Shown: positions 54,210 through 61,887 of the stretch, one piece after another
Numbering within the stretch: position 1 is the first letter of the stretch
How the letters are laid out: each line of letters begins with the position of its first letter
Origin: MPNP01 sp965215545
GTDB taxonomy: Bacteria; Pseudomonadota; Alphaproteobacteria; Rhodobacterales; Rhodobacteraceae
DNA: 64,000 bases
Reading direction: 5' to 3'
NCBI GenBank assembly: GCA_965215545.1
Contig: OZ244066.1
Location: forward strand, 1,116,001 to 1,180,000
Program-made: the position numbers and the translations under genes
Notes under the pieces: generated by a model
The model's database searches: none
What the model saw: only the letters and a program-made list of their open reading frames with translations
What the model was told of the DNA's origin: nothing

Positions 54210-54950
54210 ATGACCTACTGCGTGGCATTGAGGCTCAACCGGGGCCTGGTCATGATGTCCGACACGCGCACCAATGCCGGCATCGACAATATCAGTGTCT
54301 TCCGGAAAATGTTCCACTGGGAGCGTCCCGGCGACCGCTCGATCACCCTCATGACCGCCGGGAACCTTGCCACCACCCAGGCGGTGGTCGGCGTCCTGAA
54401 CGAAAGGGCCAAACCGATTGCCGAGCGGGGCATCCCCTCAATCCTTGAGGTCCCCTCCATGTTCCAGGCGGCCCGCCTGGTTGGAGAGACACTGCGGGAC
54501 GTGATCGCTGAACAGGTCGGTGAAGAGGGGCAGGTGGCCGAAAATCCATTTTCTGCCACAATGATCCTCAGCGGCCAGATCCAGGGCGGTTCACCATGCA
54601 TCTTTCTCATCTATCCCGAGGGCAACTTTGCCGAAGCATCGGAGGATACGGCGTTCTTCCAGATCGGGGAGACAAAATACGGCAAACCCATCCTGGTCCG
54701 CGCCTTTGATCCCACGATGAGTTTCGCGGATGCCGTGAAACTGATGATGGTCAGTTTCGACTCGACCATCAAGGCCAATCTGTCCGTCGGCATGCCACTG
54801 GATCTCCACATCTACGAGGCCGACAGTTTCCAGGCTGGCTTCAAGCGCCGCATCGAACCGGATGATCCGTATTTCCGGATGATCTCCTCCAGCTGGGGTG
54901 ACGCCATCCGCCGAGCTTTCGATGACCTGCCCCCCTATGCCATTGCGTAA
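54210..54950 (+). CDS. Anbu, proteasome-homologue peptidase
   Basis: A 246-residue member of the Ntn hydrolase family, Anbu (ancestral beta-subunit). It starts MTYCVALRLNRGLVMMSDTR, so T2 would be the nucleophile after methionine removal, with no propeptide; D17 and K33-type residues (SDTRTNAG, FRKMF) follow. Anbu assembles into open helical rings, and its true substrate is unknown. It closes the four-gene operon with ATP-grasp, alpha-E and transglutaminase genes. A ribosome-binding site AAGGA precedes it. Confidence 0.93.
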   Translation: MTYCVALRLNRGLVMMSDTRTNAGIDNISVFRKMFHWERPGDRSITLMTAGNLATTQAVVGVLNERAKPIAERGIPSILEVPSMFQAARLVGETLRDVIAEQVGEEGQVAENPFSATMILSGQIQGGSPCIFLIYPEGNFAEASEDTAFFQIGETKYGKPILVRAFDPTMSFADAVKLMMVSFDSTIKANLSVGMPLDLHIYEADSFQAGFKRRIEPDDPYFRMISSSWGDAIRRAFDDLPPYAIA

Positions 54951-55096
54951 ACAGATGATACCGCACCATGGTCGTGTCACTGGCAAGGCCCGGATGTCGC
55001 ATGCGGCCTTGGCAAGACAACGCAGGGTTCCCTGTCGGGTCCTGTGGCCTGCCCCAGGTTTGCAAATCTGTCTCCCGATCGGTCCATGACCCAGTC

Positions 55097-55369
55097 ATGA
55101 ACTCTTTGCCAGGACATCATGCGGAGCAGCGTATGGAGACACGCAAGGCAGACCAGGACGGCGCCCTTGATCGCCTGCGGGCGGACATGGCCAATTGGAA
55201 AACCGATATGGCCAATTGGAAAACTGACATGGCTGACTGGAAGACCGACATGGCCAATTGGAAGACTGACATGGCCCAGCGCGACAAGGACAATCTGCGC
55301 TGGTCAATCGGTCTGTGGGTCGCAGCTGTAGTGATCATCGGGGTCCTCATCCGCTGGCCAGCCAGTTGA
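55097..55369 (+). CDS. Coiled-coil membrane protein with heptad repeats, copy 1
   Basis: A 90-residue protein: a charged start (METRKADQDGALDRLRAD), four copies of the heptad MA(N/D)WKTD, a short linker (MAQRDKDNLRW) and one transmembrane helix (GLWVAAVVIIGVLI) near the C-terminus. The structure suggests a coiled coil on one side of the membrane. The copy at 56137 is nearly the same but has one heptad. No function is known; similar proteins (DUF1640-like) are common in alphaproteobacteria. Confidence 0.65.
   Translation: MNSLPGHHAEQRMETRKADQDGALDRLRADMANWKTDMANWKTDMADWKTDMANWKTDMAQRDKDNLRWSIGLWVAAVVIIGVLIRWPAS
55187..55270 (+). repeat. 21-bp tandem repeat, four units, in frame
   Basis: Four units of ATGGCCAATTGGAA(A/G)AC(C/T)GA(C/T) encode MA(N/D)WKTD. 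The unit length of seven codons keeps the coiled-coil heptad register. The second copy of the gene has one unit only. Confidence 0.85.
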
Positions 55370-56136
55370 ACGGAGGCCCACCGCCCTGGTTTCATTGGCA
55401 GACTCTACAATCTAACCTTCCCACCCAAAGCCTTGTGCCATCCGCCATCCGGCTGCCTGCCACCCAGCAATCCTGCGCCCGGTGCCCCTGTGTCGCCGCC
55501 GCCGATACAGGCAGGTCCATGGCCATCAGGATCGAGATCCTTCCCAACATGTGCGGGTGGGCCACGGTGGCTGGTGCACCGATTCTGGCACGAGGGACCA
55601 CTGATCCACCAGGAGGTGTCGCTCAACTGCACCGATTCCCCCCCCCGAGACCATCAAGGACTCTGCTTGCATCCTGCGGCGTGGTCGGGCGGTGTGGCCG
55701 CTTCGAGATGTCCTGTCTGTGGCCCGGTCGTTGCCACACGGTCCGGCAACTCGGGCTTGCGATGCCGTTGCGCCGATCACGCAGCTGCATGCGCGCGCCT
55801 TGGCGCGCCCTCGTGGCTGGCCACCAAGTTCGATGGCAGATGGCGCTGGCGACGGGTCGTGTGATGCTGGCCATGCTGAACTGGCTGCGCCAGCGCCAGC
55901 CTCTGGATTGAGCGGTCCCTCGCCAACCGGTCCCGCAGGGGCTGGACGCTCATTCTCTATGATATGTCCAGCTCGGACCTCCATGCCAGTGCGGCCCACT
56001 GACGGACGCAACCTGAAATCCCCTGACCTGACAAAATCCGGGCGGCCACAGAGCCATCACCGAGCCCTGACAAGCAATTCTGAAATTGACAGATCCGTCC
56101 GTTGACCGCCCGCGCCCCCTGTTGTATTATGTTGAG
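55370..56136. other. Stretch between the two coiled-coil copies, no gene seen
   Basis: About 770 bases. The first 80 bases (for example TTGGCAGACTCTACAATCT and TTCCCACCCAAAG) are repeated after the second copy at about 56390-56455, so the duplicated unit extends past the stop codon. Long open frames exist but none looks like a protein. Confidence 0.5.
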
Positions 56137-56370
56137 ATGGATTCAGCCCCCGACATTCACGTTCTGGCCAAGGAAATGGCCGTGATGGAGCAGCGTATGG
56201 AGACACTCAAGGCAGAGCAGGAAGGCGCCCTTGATCGCCTGCGGGCGGACATGGCCAATTGGAAGACCGACATGGCCCAGCGCGACAAGGACAATCTGCG
56301 CTGGTCGATCGGTCTGTGGGTCGCGGCTGTAGTGATCATCGGGGTCCTCATCCGCTGGCCAGCCAGTTGA
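56137..56370 (+). CDS. Coiled-coil membrane protein, copy 2
   Basis: A 77-residue paralogue of the protein at 55097. The N-terminus is longer and more regular (DIHVLAKEMAVMEQRMETLK), with one MANWKTD unit, and the last 32 residues including the transmembrane helix are the same. It looks like the ancestral form; copy 1 appears to have lost part of the N-terminal region and gained repeats. Confidence 0.7.
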   Translation: MDSAPDIHVLAKEMAVMEQRMETLKAEQEGALDRLRADMANWKTDMAQRDKDNLRWSIGLWVAAVVIIGVLIRWPAS

Positions 56371-56603
56371 ACGGAGGCCACCGCCCTGGTTTCATTGGCA
56401 GACTCTACAATCTGATCTTCCCACCCCGGTATAGCGGATCTTCCCACCCAAAGTCTTGAGGACGGCTGCATTGAGGTACCCGCCGAACTGGTGGGCCCGC
56501 AGGCAGAACTGTTGAGGCAGACCATCCGGCTTGTCGGGCTGGACCGGTATCCTGATGCCGTGAACACGGACGATTGCTCCGCTCTTCAGGACAAACGAGC
56601 CAA

Positions 56604-56864
56604 ATGGCGCAGAGGCGTCTGGGCATGGCAAGAGAGGTGCTTGACGATCTCAAGCAACCGACGGTGCATCCCCAAAACATCGAACAGATTGCCAGAACGA
56701 TCGTCAAACTTGCGTTGGAAAAGGGGTTCTTCTCGGTCTTGATTCCCGTATTCCGCCATCGCCCGGACATGTTGAACCGCTTCATTCAAGCATTTCCCGG
56801 GACCGATGCCGGTTCTTTCAACGACGAAGACAAGACCGTGCACCGCGCTGACGGGCAATTCTGA
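56604..56864 (+). CDS. Hypothetical protein
   Basis: An 86-residue protein from ATG 56604. It has a helical middle (NIEQIARTIVKLALEKG) and FRHRPDMLNRFIQAFPGTDAG, which reads like real protein sequence. No family recognised. It converges with the antitoxin gene 15 bases away. Confidence 0.4.
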   Translation: MAQRRLGMAREVLDDLKQPTVHPQNIEQIARTIVKLALEKGFFSVLIPVFRHRPDMLNRFIQAFPGTDAGSFNDEDKTVHRADGQF

Positions 56865-56878
56865 TACCGAAACCCGTA

Positions 56879-57244
56879 TCAAGTTGTGCTGATTCTCGAT
56901 TTAACCGGCTGTCCCTTCCTCATCGGGATCTCTGCCTTCGTGCCGTCAGGCATTTCCGCCACCAGCTGCAAGCGACCTCCCATACCGGCAACATAACGTG
57001 CCAGCGTGCCGATTCTGGCACCGGTCAATTCTGAATTTTCAAATCGCGAGACCTCACCTTGGGCCAAGCCAGTCCGTTCGGCCAGGTCCTTTTGCGTGAG
57101 TGACAGCGCCTTGCGGATCTCTGAAAGATGAAGTTCTTTCGCCATCCCGGATGCCAGCGTTTCAATACGTTCGCGTCGCTCAGGGGGAAGACCGCGGATG
57201 CCATCGCCCGCGTTCCTGAAATCAGCTTTTGTGAACTTGGTCAT
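56879..57244 (-). CDS. HigA-like antitoxin, XRE-type helix-turn-helix
   Basis: A 121-residue DNA-binding antitoxin. The helix-turn-helix is LSLTQKDLAERTGLAQGEVS, followed by RIGTLARYVAGMGGRLQLVA, the usual linker in HigA/Gp49-associated regulators. I use ATG 57244 because GGGGAGAG precedes it; ATG 57259 overlaps the toxin stop. Its partner toxin gene lies directly upstream but is interrupted by an IS110 element, so this gene may now lack its normal promoter or be read from the element. Confidence 0.85.
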   Translation of the reverse strand: MTKFTKADFRNAGDGIRGLPPERRERIETLASGMAKELHLSEIRKALSLTQKDLAERTGLAQGEVSRFENSELTGARIGTLARYVAGMGGRLQLVAEMPDGTKAEIPMRKGQPVKSRISTT

Positions 57245-57255
57245 CGTCTCTCCCC

Positions 57256-57486
57256 TCATTGCAGGTTGTGCCAGTCGTCGAAGCGTCGGTCGGCGGTCGC
57301 AACCAGTTCTGCGTAGAACCGTTTCCGGTTTTTTCCTTGCTTGTTGCCGCCGACCAGTACGACAGCGTTTCGTTTGACATCAAAAGCAAAGGCAAACCTC
57401 CAGACCCCTTGCCCTCTAAGCCGAATTTCCTTCATGTTTGCATACGAAGAATCAGTCAGTGTGTCGATATAAGGCCGCCCCAACTG
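57256..57486 (-). pseudogene. HigB-like (Gp49 family) toxin, 3' part
   Basis: The C-terminal 76 codons of a phage Gp49-like/HigB toxin: QLGRPYIDTLTDSSYANMKE, GVWRFAFAFDVKRNAVVLVG and a terminal RFYAELVATADRRFDDW. It is an mRNA-cleaving RelE-fold toxin in the family. The N-terminal part is at 59001-59123, beyond the IS110 element. A short frame from 57495 could still start at an ATG inside the element but would lack the first 38 residues. Confidence 0.88.
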
Positions 57487-57619
57487 AGATACCATGATCC
57501 TTTCCGGAGTCGGTTTCGGCGGAGTCCTTCGTTAAAACCGTTCCCTCCACCCCGGCACCGCCACGGACTTCCGTGACGCCGTCCTGTGGCAGTGCCCAGA
57601 GCATGAAAGGAGAGGCACC

Positions 57620-58675
57620 ATGCCACAGACCATCAATGATGTCACGCCGTCCGGAGACACGGCCGAGGCCCTGTATGTCGCTGTCGAGGTCAGCACCAAG
57701 AGCTGGGTGGTCGGGATCAGCAGTCCCGACTCGCCCAGCACGATCCGCATCCACACGCTGGCGGCGGGGGACACCGCGAGCCTGGTCGCCAAGATCCGCA
57801 AGGCCCAGGACACGACAACAGACCGGATCCTCCTGACCTATGAAGTCGGCTATGAAGGGTTCTGGCTGGCCCGCTGGCTGCACCAGGAGGCCCCCGACAT
57901 CGCCATCGTGATGTGTGATCCGGCCAGCCTCGAGGTCGTGCGCCGGGCCAAGGTGGCCAAGACCGACCCAATCGATGCCAAGCGCATGGTGCGGGCCCTG
58001 GCGGCCTGGGACCGCGGCGAAGCCGGCGCCCTCGCCCGGGTGCGCATTCCCACCCCTGACGAGGAGGATGCCAAGCGCCTGATGCGGCACCGGGAGCGCC
58101 TCGTCCGCACCCGTGTCCGGTTGCACAACACCATCCGGGCCCTGCTCCGGCTGCACGGTATTGCGGACCTTGCGCCAGGTGCGGTCGACTTCGATGCCCG
58201 CCTCCTGCACCTGCGGACTCCGTTCGGGACACCGCTGCCGGCGGGCATCCGCTGGGAGATTGCCTGTCTGCGGGACCAGCGGGCGGTCGTTGTCGAACAG
58301 TTGGCCGCGATCGAGGACGCCAAGGCCGAACGGGTGGCGCCGACGACCCGTCCCGATGGGACACCCTCCGTGGAAGCCACCCTCGTGCAACTCGTGGGCA
58401 TCGGCGCCAATGATGCCACCCTGCTCGGGGCCGAGGTCTTCTGCCGGGACTTCCGGAACCGGCGGGAGCTGGCCGCCTGGGCCGGGCTGGTGGCCGTCCC
58501 GTGGGCCAGCGGCTCGGTCGCGCATGATCAGGGGATCAGCAAGGCGGGCAACCCGCTGGTCCGCAAGCGGGCCATCGTGGCCGTGGCCCGCAAACTGCTG
58601 ATCGCCGCTGTCGTGACCGTGGGGCGGTTCGCCATGAATGGTCTGGTTCCAACCGGCGCCCGGCTGGTGGCCTGA
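57620..58675 (+). CDS. IS110-family transposase (recombinase), internally deleted
   Basis: A 351-residue DEDD-type serine-assisted recombinase. The N-terminal RuvC-like domain has VAVEVSTKSWVVGIS, where E takes the place of the usual first D, then YEVGYEGFWLARW and VRRAKVAKTDPIDAKRM with the D-D pair. The C-terminal domain shows the helix-hairpin region LVQLVGIGANDATLLGAE and GISKAGNPLVRKRA with the catalytic S. After that, about 40 residues (the 'ELAW..Q' segment) are absent and it jumps to IVAVARKLLIA. The copy may therefore be inactive. Confidence 0.88.
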   Translation: MPQTINDVTPSGDTAEALYVAVEVSTKSWVVGISSPDSPSTIRIHTLAAGDTASLVAKIRKAQDTTTDRILLTYEVGYEGFWLARWLHQEAPDIAIVMCDPASLEVVRRAKVAKTDPIDAKRMVRALAAWDRGEAGALARVRIPTPDEEDAKRLMRHRERLVRTRVRLHNTIRALLRLHGIADLAPGAVDFDARLLHLRTPFGTPLPAGIRWEIACLRDQRAVVVEQLAAIEDAKAERVAPTTRPDGTPSVEATLVQLVGIGANDATLLGAEVFCRDFRNRRELAAWAGLVAVPWASGSVAHDQGISKAGNPLVRKRAIVAVARKLLIAAVVTVGRFAMNGLVPTGARLVA

Positions 58676-59000
58676 GAACCGCACCGCCCCTTGCCGAGGC
58701 CGTCTGACGGGACGGCGGAGGCGACCGGGGGGCTGCGTGATCGGTTTGAACCTGGGGAGGCCGCCGCGGGGCGGCACCGGAACAGAGATGGATCCCGGCT
58801 GCCTGGAACGTCGCAGCCCTGAACGGGGTATTAGGGTCACGGGACCGGCGACCGTGCCGGCACCCGAACCGGATAAGAGGTTGGCGCGGCGTTGAACGCG
58901 CTCGGTGTCGCGACGGTCCCCCCGGGCACGCTCTGCATGTCCACCAGGATGGAGATTCACCATGGACTGATTCACGACTTGACATGCGGGGTTTCATAAG
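58676..59000 (+). ncRNA. Non-coding right arm of the IS110 element; possible bridge RNA locus
   Basis: About 325 bases with several strong potential stems, for example GGCCGTC/GACGG near 58700 and GGCGACCGTGCCGGCACC near 58847. IS110-type recombinases use a structured bridge RNA encoded in the element's non-coding arm, on one side or the other of the gene depending on subgroup. The left arm (57489-57619) is shorter. Which arm encodes it here cannot be told by eye. Confidence 0.3.
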
Positions 59001-59123
59001 AGGCCCATACGTCTCGATCAGCATAATCACCGCATCAAGTTTGTCGGAGATCTCATCGGGAAGTGTTTCACGTTCTTTGATGAAATCTGGATGTTCAAGA
59101 ACGGGCCACGTCATGGCCCCCAT
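59001..59123 (-). pseudogene. HigB-like toxin, 5' part
   Basis: About 38-41 codons: MTWPVLEHPDFIKERETLPD, then a helix and IETYGP, which is the N-terminal third of a Gp49/HigB toxin. Start at ATG 59123 or 59114. The frame breaks off at the IS110 element. Joined to 57256-57486 it gives a normal protein of about 114-117 residues. Confidence 0.85.
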
Positions 59124-59134
59124 ATAGCCCCAAA

Positions 59135-59154
59135 ATATCAGTTCAGTCTGATAT
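59135..59154 (-). promoter_or_regulatory. Operator-like palindrome upstream of the toxin-antitoxin operon
   Basis: ATATCAG and CTGATAT form a perfect 7-bp inverted repeat with a 6-base spacer, 12 to 31 bases before the toxin ATG at 59123. This is where HigA-type antitoxins bind to repress their own operon. Confidence 0.6.
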
Positions 59155-60097
59155 CATGGCCGGATGTGCGTCGGCGCGGAACGGGTGTGATCCCTGTATG
59201 GCGGACCCCGGAATCTGCACTTCCCCGATCATCGGTGATCTGCCAGAATCGCCTTCGCCCCCAAGCAGCGATGCAACGACAACGCCACCCCGTTTCCCGA
59301 ATGTTTGCGCAGCAGCCTCGATCCATGCCCCCTTCCGGGCCGTGCCTCCGCGCCCCTTGCCCGACTCATCCCCTGGGCTTGTGACTTGGAGCAGGGTCGA
59401 GGGCGCCCCATCAGAAAACCCTCCATACGGAGGACAAAACAGGCGCACGCCGATGACATATTGACAGTCCACACCACCCCTTGGCAAGACCCGAGAGGTT
59501 GCCACAGAAGCGACCACCACCCCAGGGGCGACCACCACCGAACCGGTCCTCGGCCTGACCATGGACCGGATGACCCCGGCTGCCGCCGGTCTGTCTGTCG
59601 CCATGCTGGCGCGCCCGCCCGTGCGCGGATCTCTGGCAGCGCTTCGGCGGGCGGGACAGGCGTTCTTGCCTTCCGGGCCTTCCGCAAGTCGGACCGGTTT
59701 GATGCGGCCTGGGCCCGGATGGCGGCGACATGGCGACCGCCCGGGGCTGTCCGGTCAGCCAATGACAACCGCCGCCTGGCACTGGTGGCCTGATTCGGTC
59801 GAATCGGGCCGGAACTTGGGGATCGTGAGGACATGGCATAAAAAATCAGCCATAGGAGAATCGCACCCGGGCGTCCCGGAAGCCTTTGTCAATCGCCGGC
59901 CCCTCTGCCACCCTTGCCGCCCGGCATCCCACCCGGACGGAGACCACCCATGCCCCTTGCAGGCCTTGTCATCGAGAAGACGCCTCCAGACAGGAGACAG
60001 ACATCATGTGCCGGTCCCAAGGAACGGCATCTTCCTGAGGCGCGGTCATGCTGGCTGTGGCCCAGTGGTTGTTCGATGCGGGGCCCCGACGGCCCGC
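59155..60097. other. Stretch without a recognisable gene
   Basis: About 940 GC-rich bases. Several frames are open for 150-200 codons on both strands, but their composition (proline, arginine, serine) is that of chance frames in GC-rich DNA. No repeat or mobile-element end was recognised. Confidence 0.45.
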
Positions 60098-60325
60098 ATG
60101 CCACCCGATGACATGCATGCCAAGCAATTTGATGTCGGTGGCTGGCTGACGGCTCAGGGGTTCGAGAAGATCGCTGGACGGGGACGAACGACGGTGGGTG
60201 GCCGCTACACCCGTGGTTCCCACACCCTTGAGGTGGGCTTCAGGTCCGGCCAGGGCGATGTGGTGGCCGATATCTGTGGGCATTGTGTCTGGATCGAGAC
60301 CAAGGGCAGGCATTCGTCGGGTTGT
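60098..60325 (+). pseudogene. Restriction-endonuclease-like (PD-(D/E)XK) fragment
   Basis: The frame starting MPPDDMHAKQFDVGGWLTAQ contains YTRGSHTLEVGFRSGQGDVV and CGHCVWIETKG. The arrangement GD-VVAD ... IETK looks like the D and ExK residues of a PD-(D/E)XK nuclease. After ETKG the similarity stops and the frame continues without sense. It is probably the remains of a nuclease gene. Confidence 0.35.
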
Positions 60326-60415
60326 TTGTGCAGGACAATTCGGGCCTGGGAGCGGTGGGGTTGCTGGGGCCAGATGGGACTTGTGATGAGGTCTTGTCGT
60401 GCTCAGCCTCGGGCT

Positions 60416-60877
60416 TCACGATTCATGCTTTTGCAGAAAATCTTCAAGAGGTTCAGGCTGTGTCGATATCTTCACCAGAATCGTCCGAAGGTGGTTGATG
60501 CCACCCTTGGCTGTCTTCCCGCTGATGTTTTGAATGCCACAATGGGCGGGATTTGTGCATGTTGGTTTTGGAATAACCGAAAATATCGCATTCCCTGAGT
60601 CATCCTTTTGGGCACGGACCTCGCCACAGTTGAGTTGAATGGAATATGCTTCCTCCCGTTTGATGGTGCGGCCATTGGCCTTTTCCGCCTGCCGCCGTGC
60701 TGTCTCCCGTTCAACGGCAGGGTCAACCCTGTCGATGCGCGAGACACTGATATGGGACTCGCCACCTATCAAATCGGATCGGCGGAATGCCGTTGACAGA
60801 AACTGATCTCCACGAAAATCATCGGGGTGCCACACCAGGTGATGCAGATTGATGTCATTCCCTGGGGAATCTGACAC
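60416..60877 (-). CDS. Uncharacterised 'HA-I'-type protein, second locus
   Basis: A 153-residue protein sharing its layout with the protein at 22430-22996: LVWHPDDFRGDQFLSTAFRR, then SHISVSRIDRVDPAVERETA, a GEVRAQKDDSGNAIFSVI strand pair and PTCTNPAHCGIQN in place of the HADI ending. The start is GTG 60877, one base beyond the upstream stop. The 30-residue tail is different. Function unknown. Confidence 0.6.
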   Translation of the reverse strand: MSDSPGNDINLHHLVWHPDDFRGDQFLSTAFRRSDLIGGESHISVSRIDRVDPAVERETARRQAEKANGRTIKREEAYSIQLNCGEVRAQKDDSGNAIFSVIPKPTCTNPAHCGIQNISGKTAKGGINHLRTILVKISTQPEPLEDFLQKHES

Positions 60878-60878
60878 G

Positions 60879-61463
60879 CTAGCTGTTGAGAATATGCAGC
60901 AGGCCGGAGTTCAGTGGCTGGTCAACACGGTCTTCGTCAGCACGTGCTGTTTCATCGTCTTCGTTTGAAATGAAGAACGAGTAGGTTCCATCATCATAGA
61001 CAGTCAAATCACCGTTTACGCCATCATCGAACCAACAAAATGAAAAGGTTCCCTCGAAATCCAAGCCAACCATTGGACGCCGCGAAATTCCTGCCGTTGC
61101 CAGACGATCAAGCATTGTCTTTGCGTGGCGACATGCATCTTCATTCGGGGCACGGCTTTCTGGACCCTTCCAGCCATCCTGGCTGCTGCCCAGCTCGTCT
61201 ATTCTGCTTCTCAGTTCACCATGCCACGGTGCTTGTGTGTATGTAGAAAACGTCCATGCCAAACTGTCGAGGGTCTTCCATTCAATTATGAGATCGCCTG
61301 TAACCAGAGCTCTGTGATTCTTAATGCCGGAAGAAACTCCAGTGGCATGACTGAAGGCAGAAGCCTTGGTTGTTTCGACGGAAAGCGTGGCCACATCAGC
61401 CGCGATGGCCGTAGCATAAGCGATACCGGAAACTGTTCTGAAGGAAGATGTGTTTGCCGTCAT
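60879..61463 (-). CDS. Uncharacterised protein with GWKGP motif, second locus
   Basis: A 194-residue protein. IDELGSSQDGWKGPESRAP, then HAKTMLDRLATAGI and MVGLDFEGTFSFCWFDDGVN correspond to the GWDGP protein at 23006-23629. The C-terminal part has a beta-rich look with an acidic tail. It is followed directly by the 'HA-I' gene, the same order as in the other locus. AT-richer than pip and ubiG. Confidence 0.65.
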   Translation of the reverse strand: MTANTSSFRTVSGIAYATAIAADVATLSVETTKASAFSHATGVSSGIKNHRALVTGDLIIEWKTLDSLAWTFSTYTQAPWHGELRSRIDELGSSQDGWKGPESRAPNEDACRHAKTMLDRLATAGISRRPMVGLDFEGTFSFCWFDDGVNGDLTVYDDGTYSFFISNEDDETARADEDRVDQPLNSGLLHILNS

Positions 61464-61466
61464 CTG

Positions 61467-61730
61467 CTATTGCACCTTTGCTTTCAGCTTATCCGGAGCA
61501 CTGGCAATGGTTATGACAACTTGATGCTTGATATTGTAAACCGGGTTTCCATCGTCATCGTGTTGGCCATCAATTCTGCTGGCTTCCAAGACAATGGGCT
61601 TAAATCTGATGACTGTCCCGTCGGCCAAAGTTGCTTCGCTCCACCGTTCGGTGGATTCTTGGACTTCCACTACGGTTGCCGGCCACTCATGGCCATCCGG
61701 TCCACGAACTGTCCGAGCGTTTTTTTTCAA
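61467..61730 (-). CDS. Small conserved protein of the second module
   Basis: An 87-residue protein with STERWSEATLADGTVIRFKP, then VLEASRIDGQHDDDGNPVYN, a pattern (WSxxxLxDGTxxRxKP ... RxDGxxDxxGNPxY) I recognise from many small uncharacterised proteins. The start is TTG 61730 with GAAGG six bases upstream, directly before a run of A. It is three bases upstream of the GWKGP gene and takes the place that TIGR04255 has in the other locus. Confidence 0.6.
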   Translation of the reverse strand: MKKNARTVRGPDGHEWPATVVEVQESTERWSEATLADGTVIRFKPIVLEASRIDGQHDDDGNPVYNIKHQVVITIASAPDKLKAKVQ

Positions 61731-61887
61731 GACAAACCTTCCGCAACGTCAAGAAACATCACTTGATCTTGCCTTAGATTGACTTAACATGACGAATCAA
61801 GTGGGAAGCAGGCCCTGCTCCGCTTTTTGCATTTTGTCAAATCAACCGGTTTCGCTACTCTCCGAAATGGATGTCCAACCCCACCCA

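Larger units (their letters stand above)
57489..59000 (+). mobile_element. IS110-family insertion sequence, 1512 bp
   Basis: Both ends are set exactly by the interrupted toxin gene. On the plus strand the left flank ends ...CCAACTG-AG and the right flank starts AG-GCCCATAC; removing one AG plus the element restores the toxin frame. On the toxin-coding strand the duplicated dinucleotide is CT, the core used by IS110 relatives such as IS621. There are no terminal inverted repeats, as expected. It carries one transposase gene with 131 bases before it and about 325 after it. Confidence 0.88.

Noticed and set aside
55315..55911. A 198-codon plus-strand frame between the coiled-coil copies.
   Set aside because: Arginine/proline/serine-rich with no domain, and its start overlaps the end of copy 1 in another frame.
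57452..58975. A 507-codon minus-strand open frame.
   Set aside because: Antisense to the IS110 transposase.
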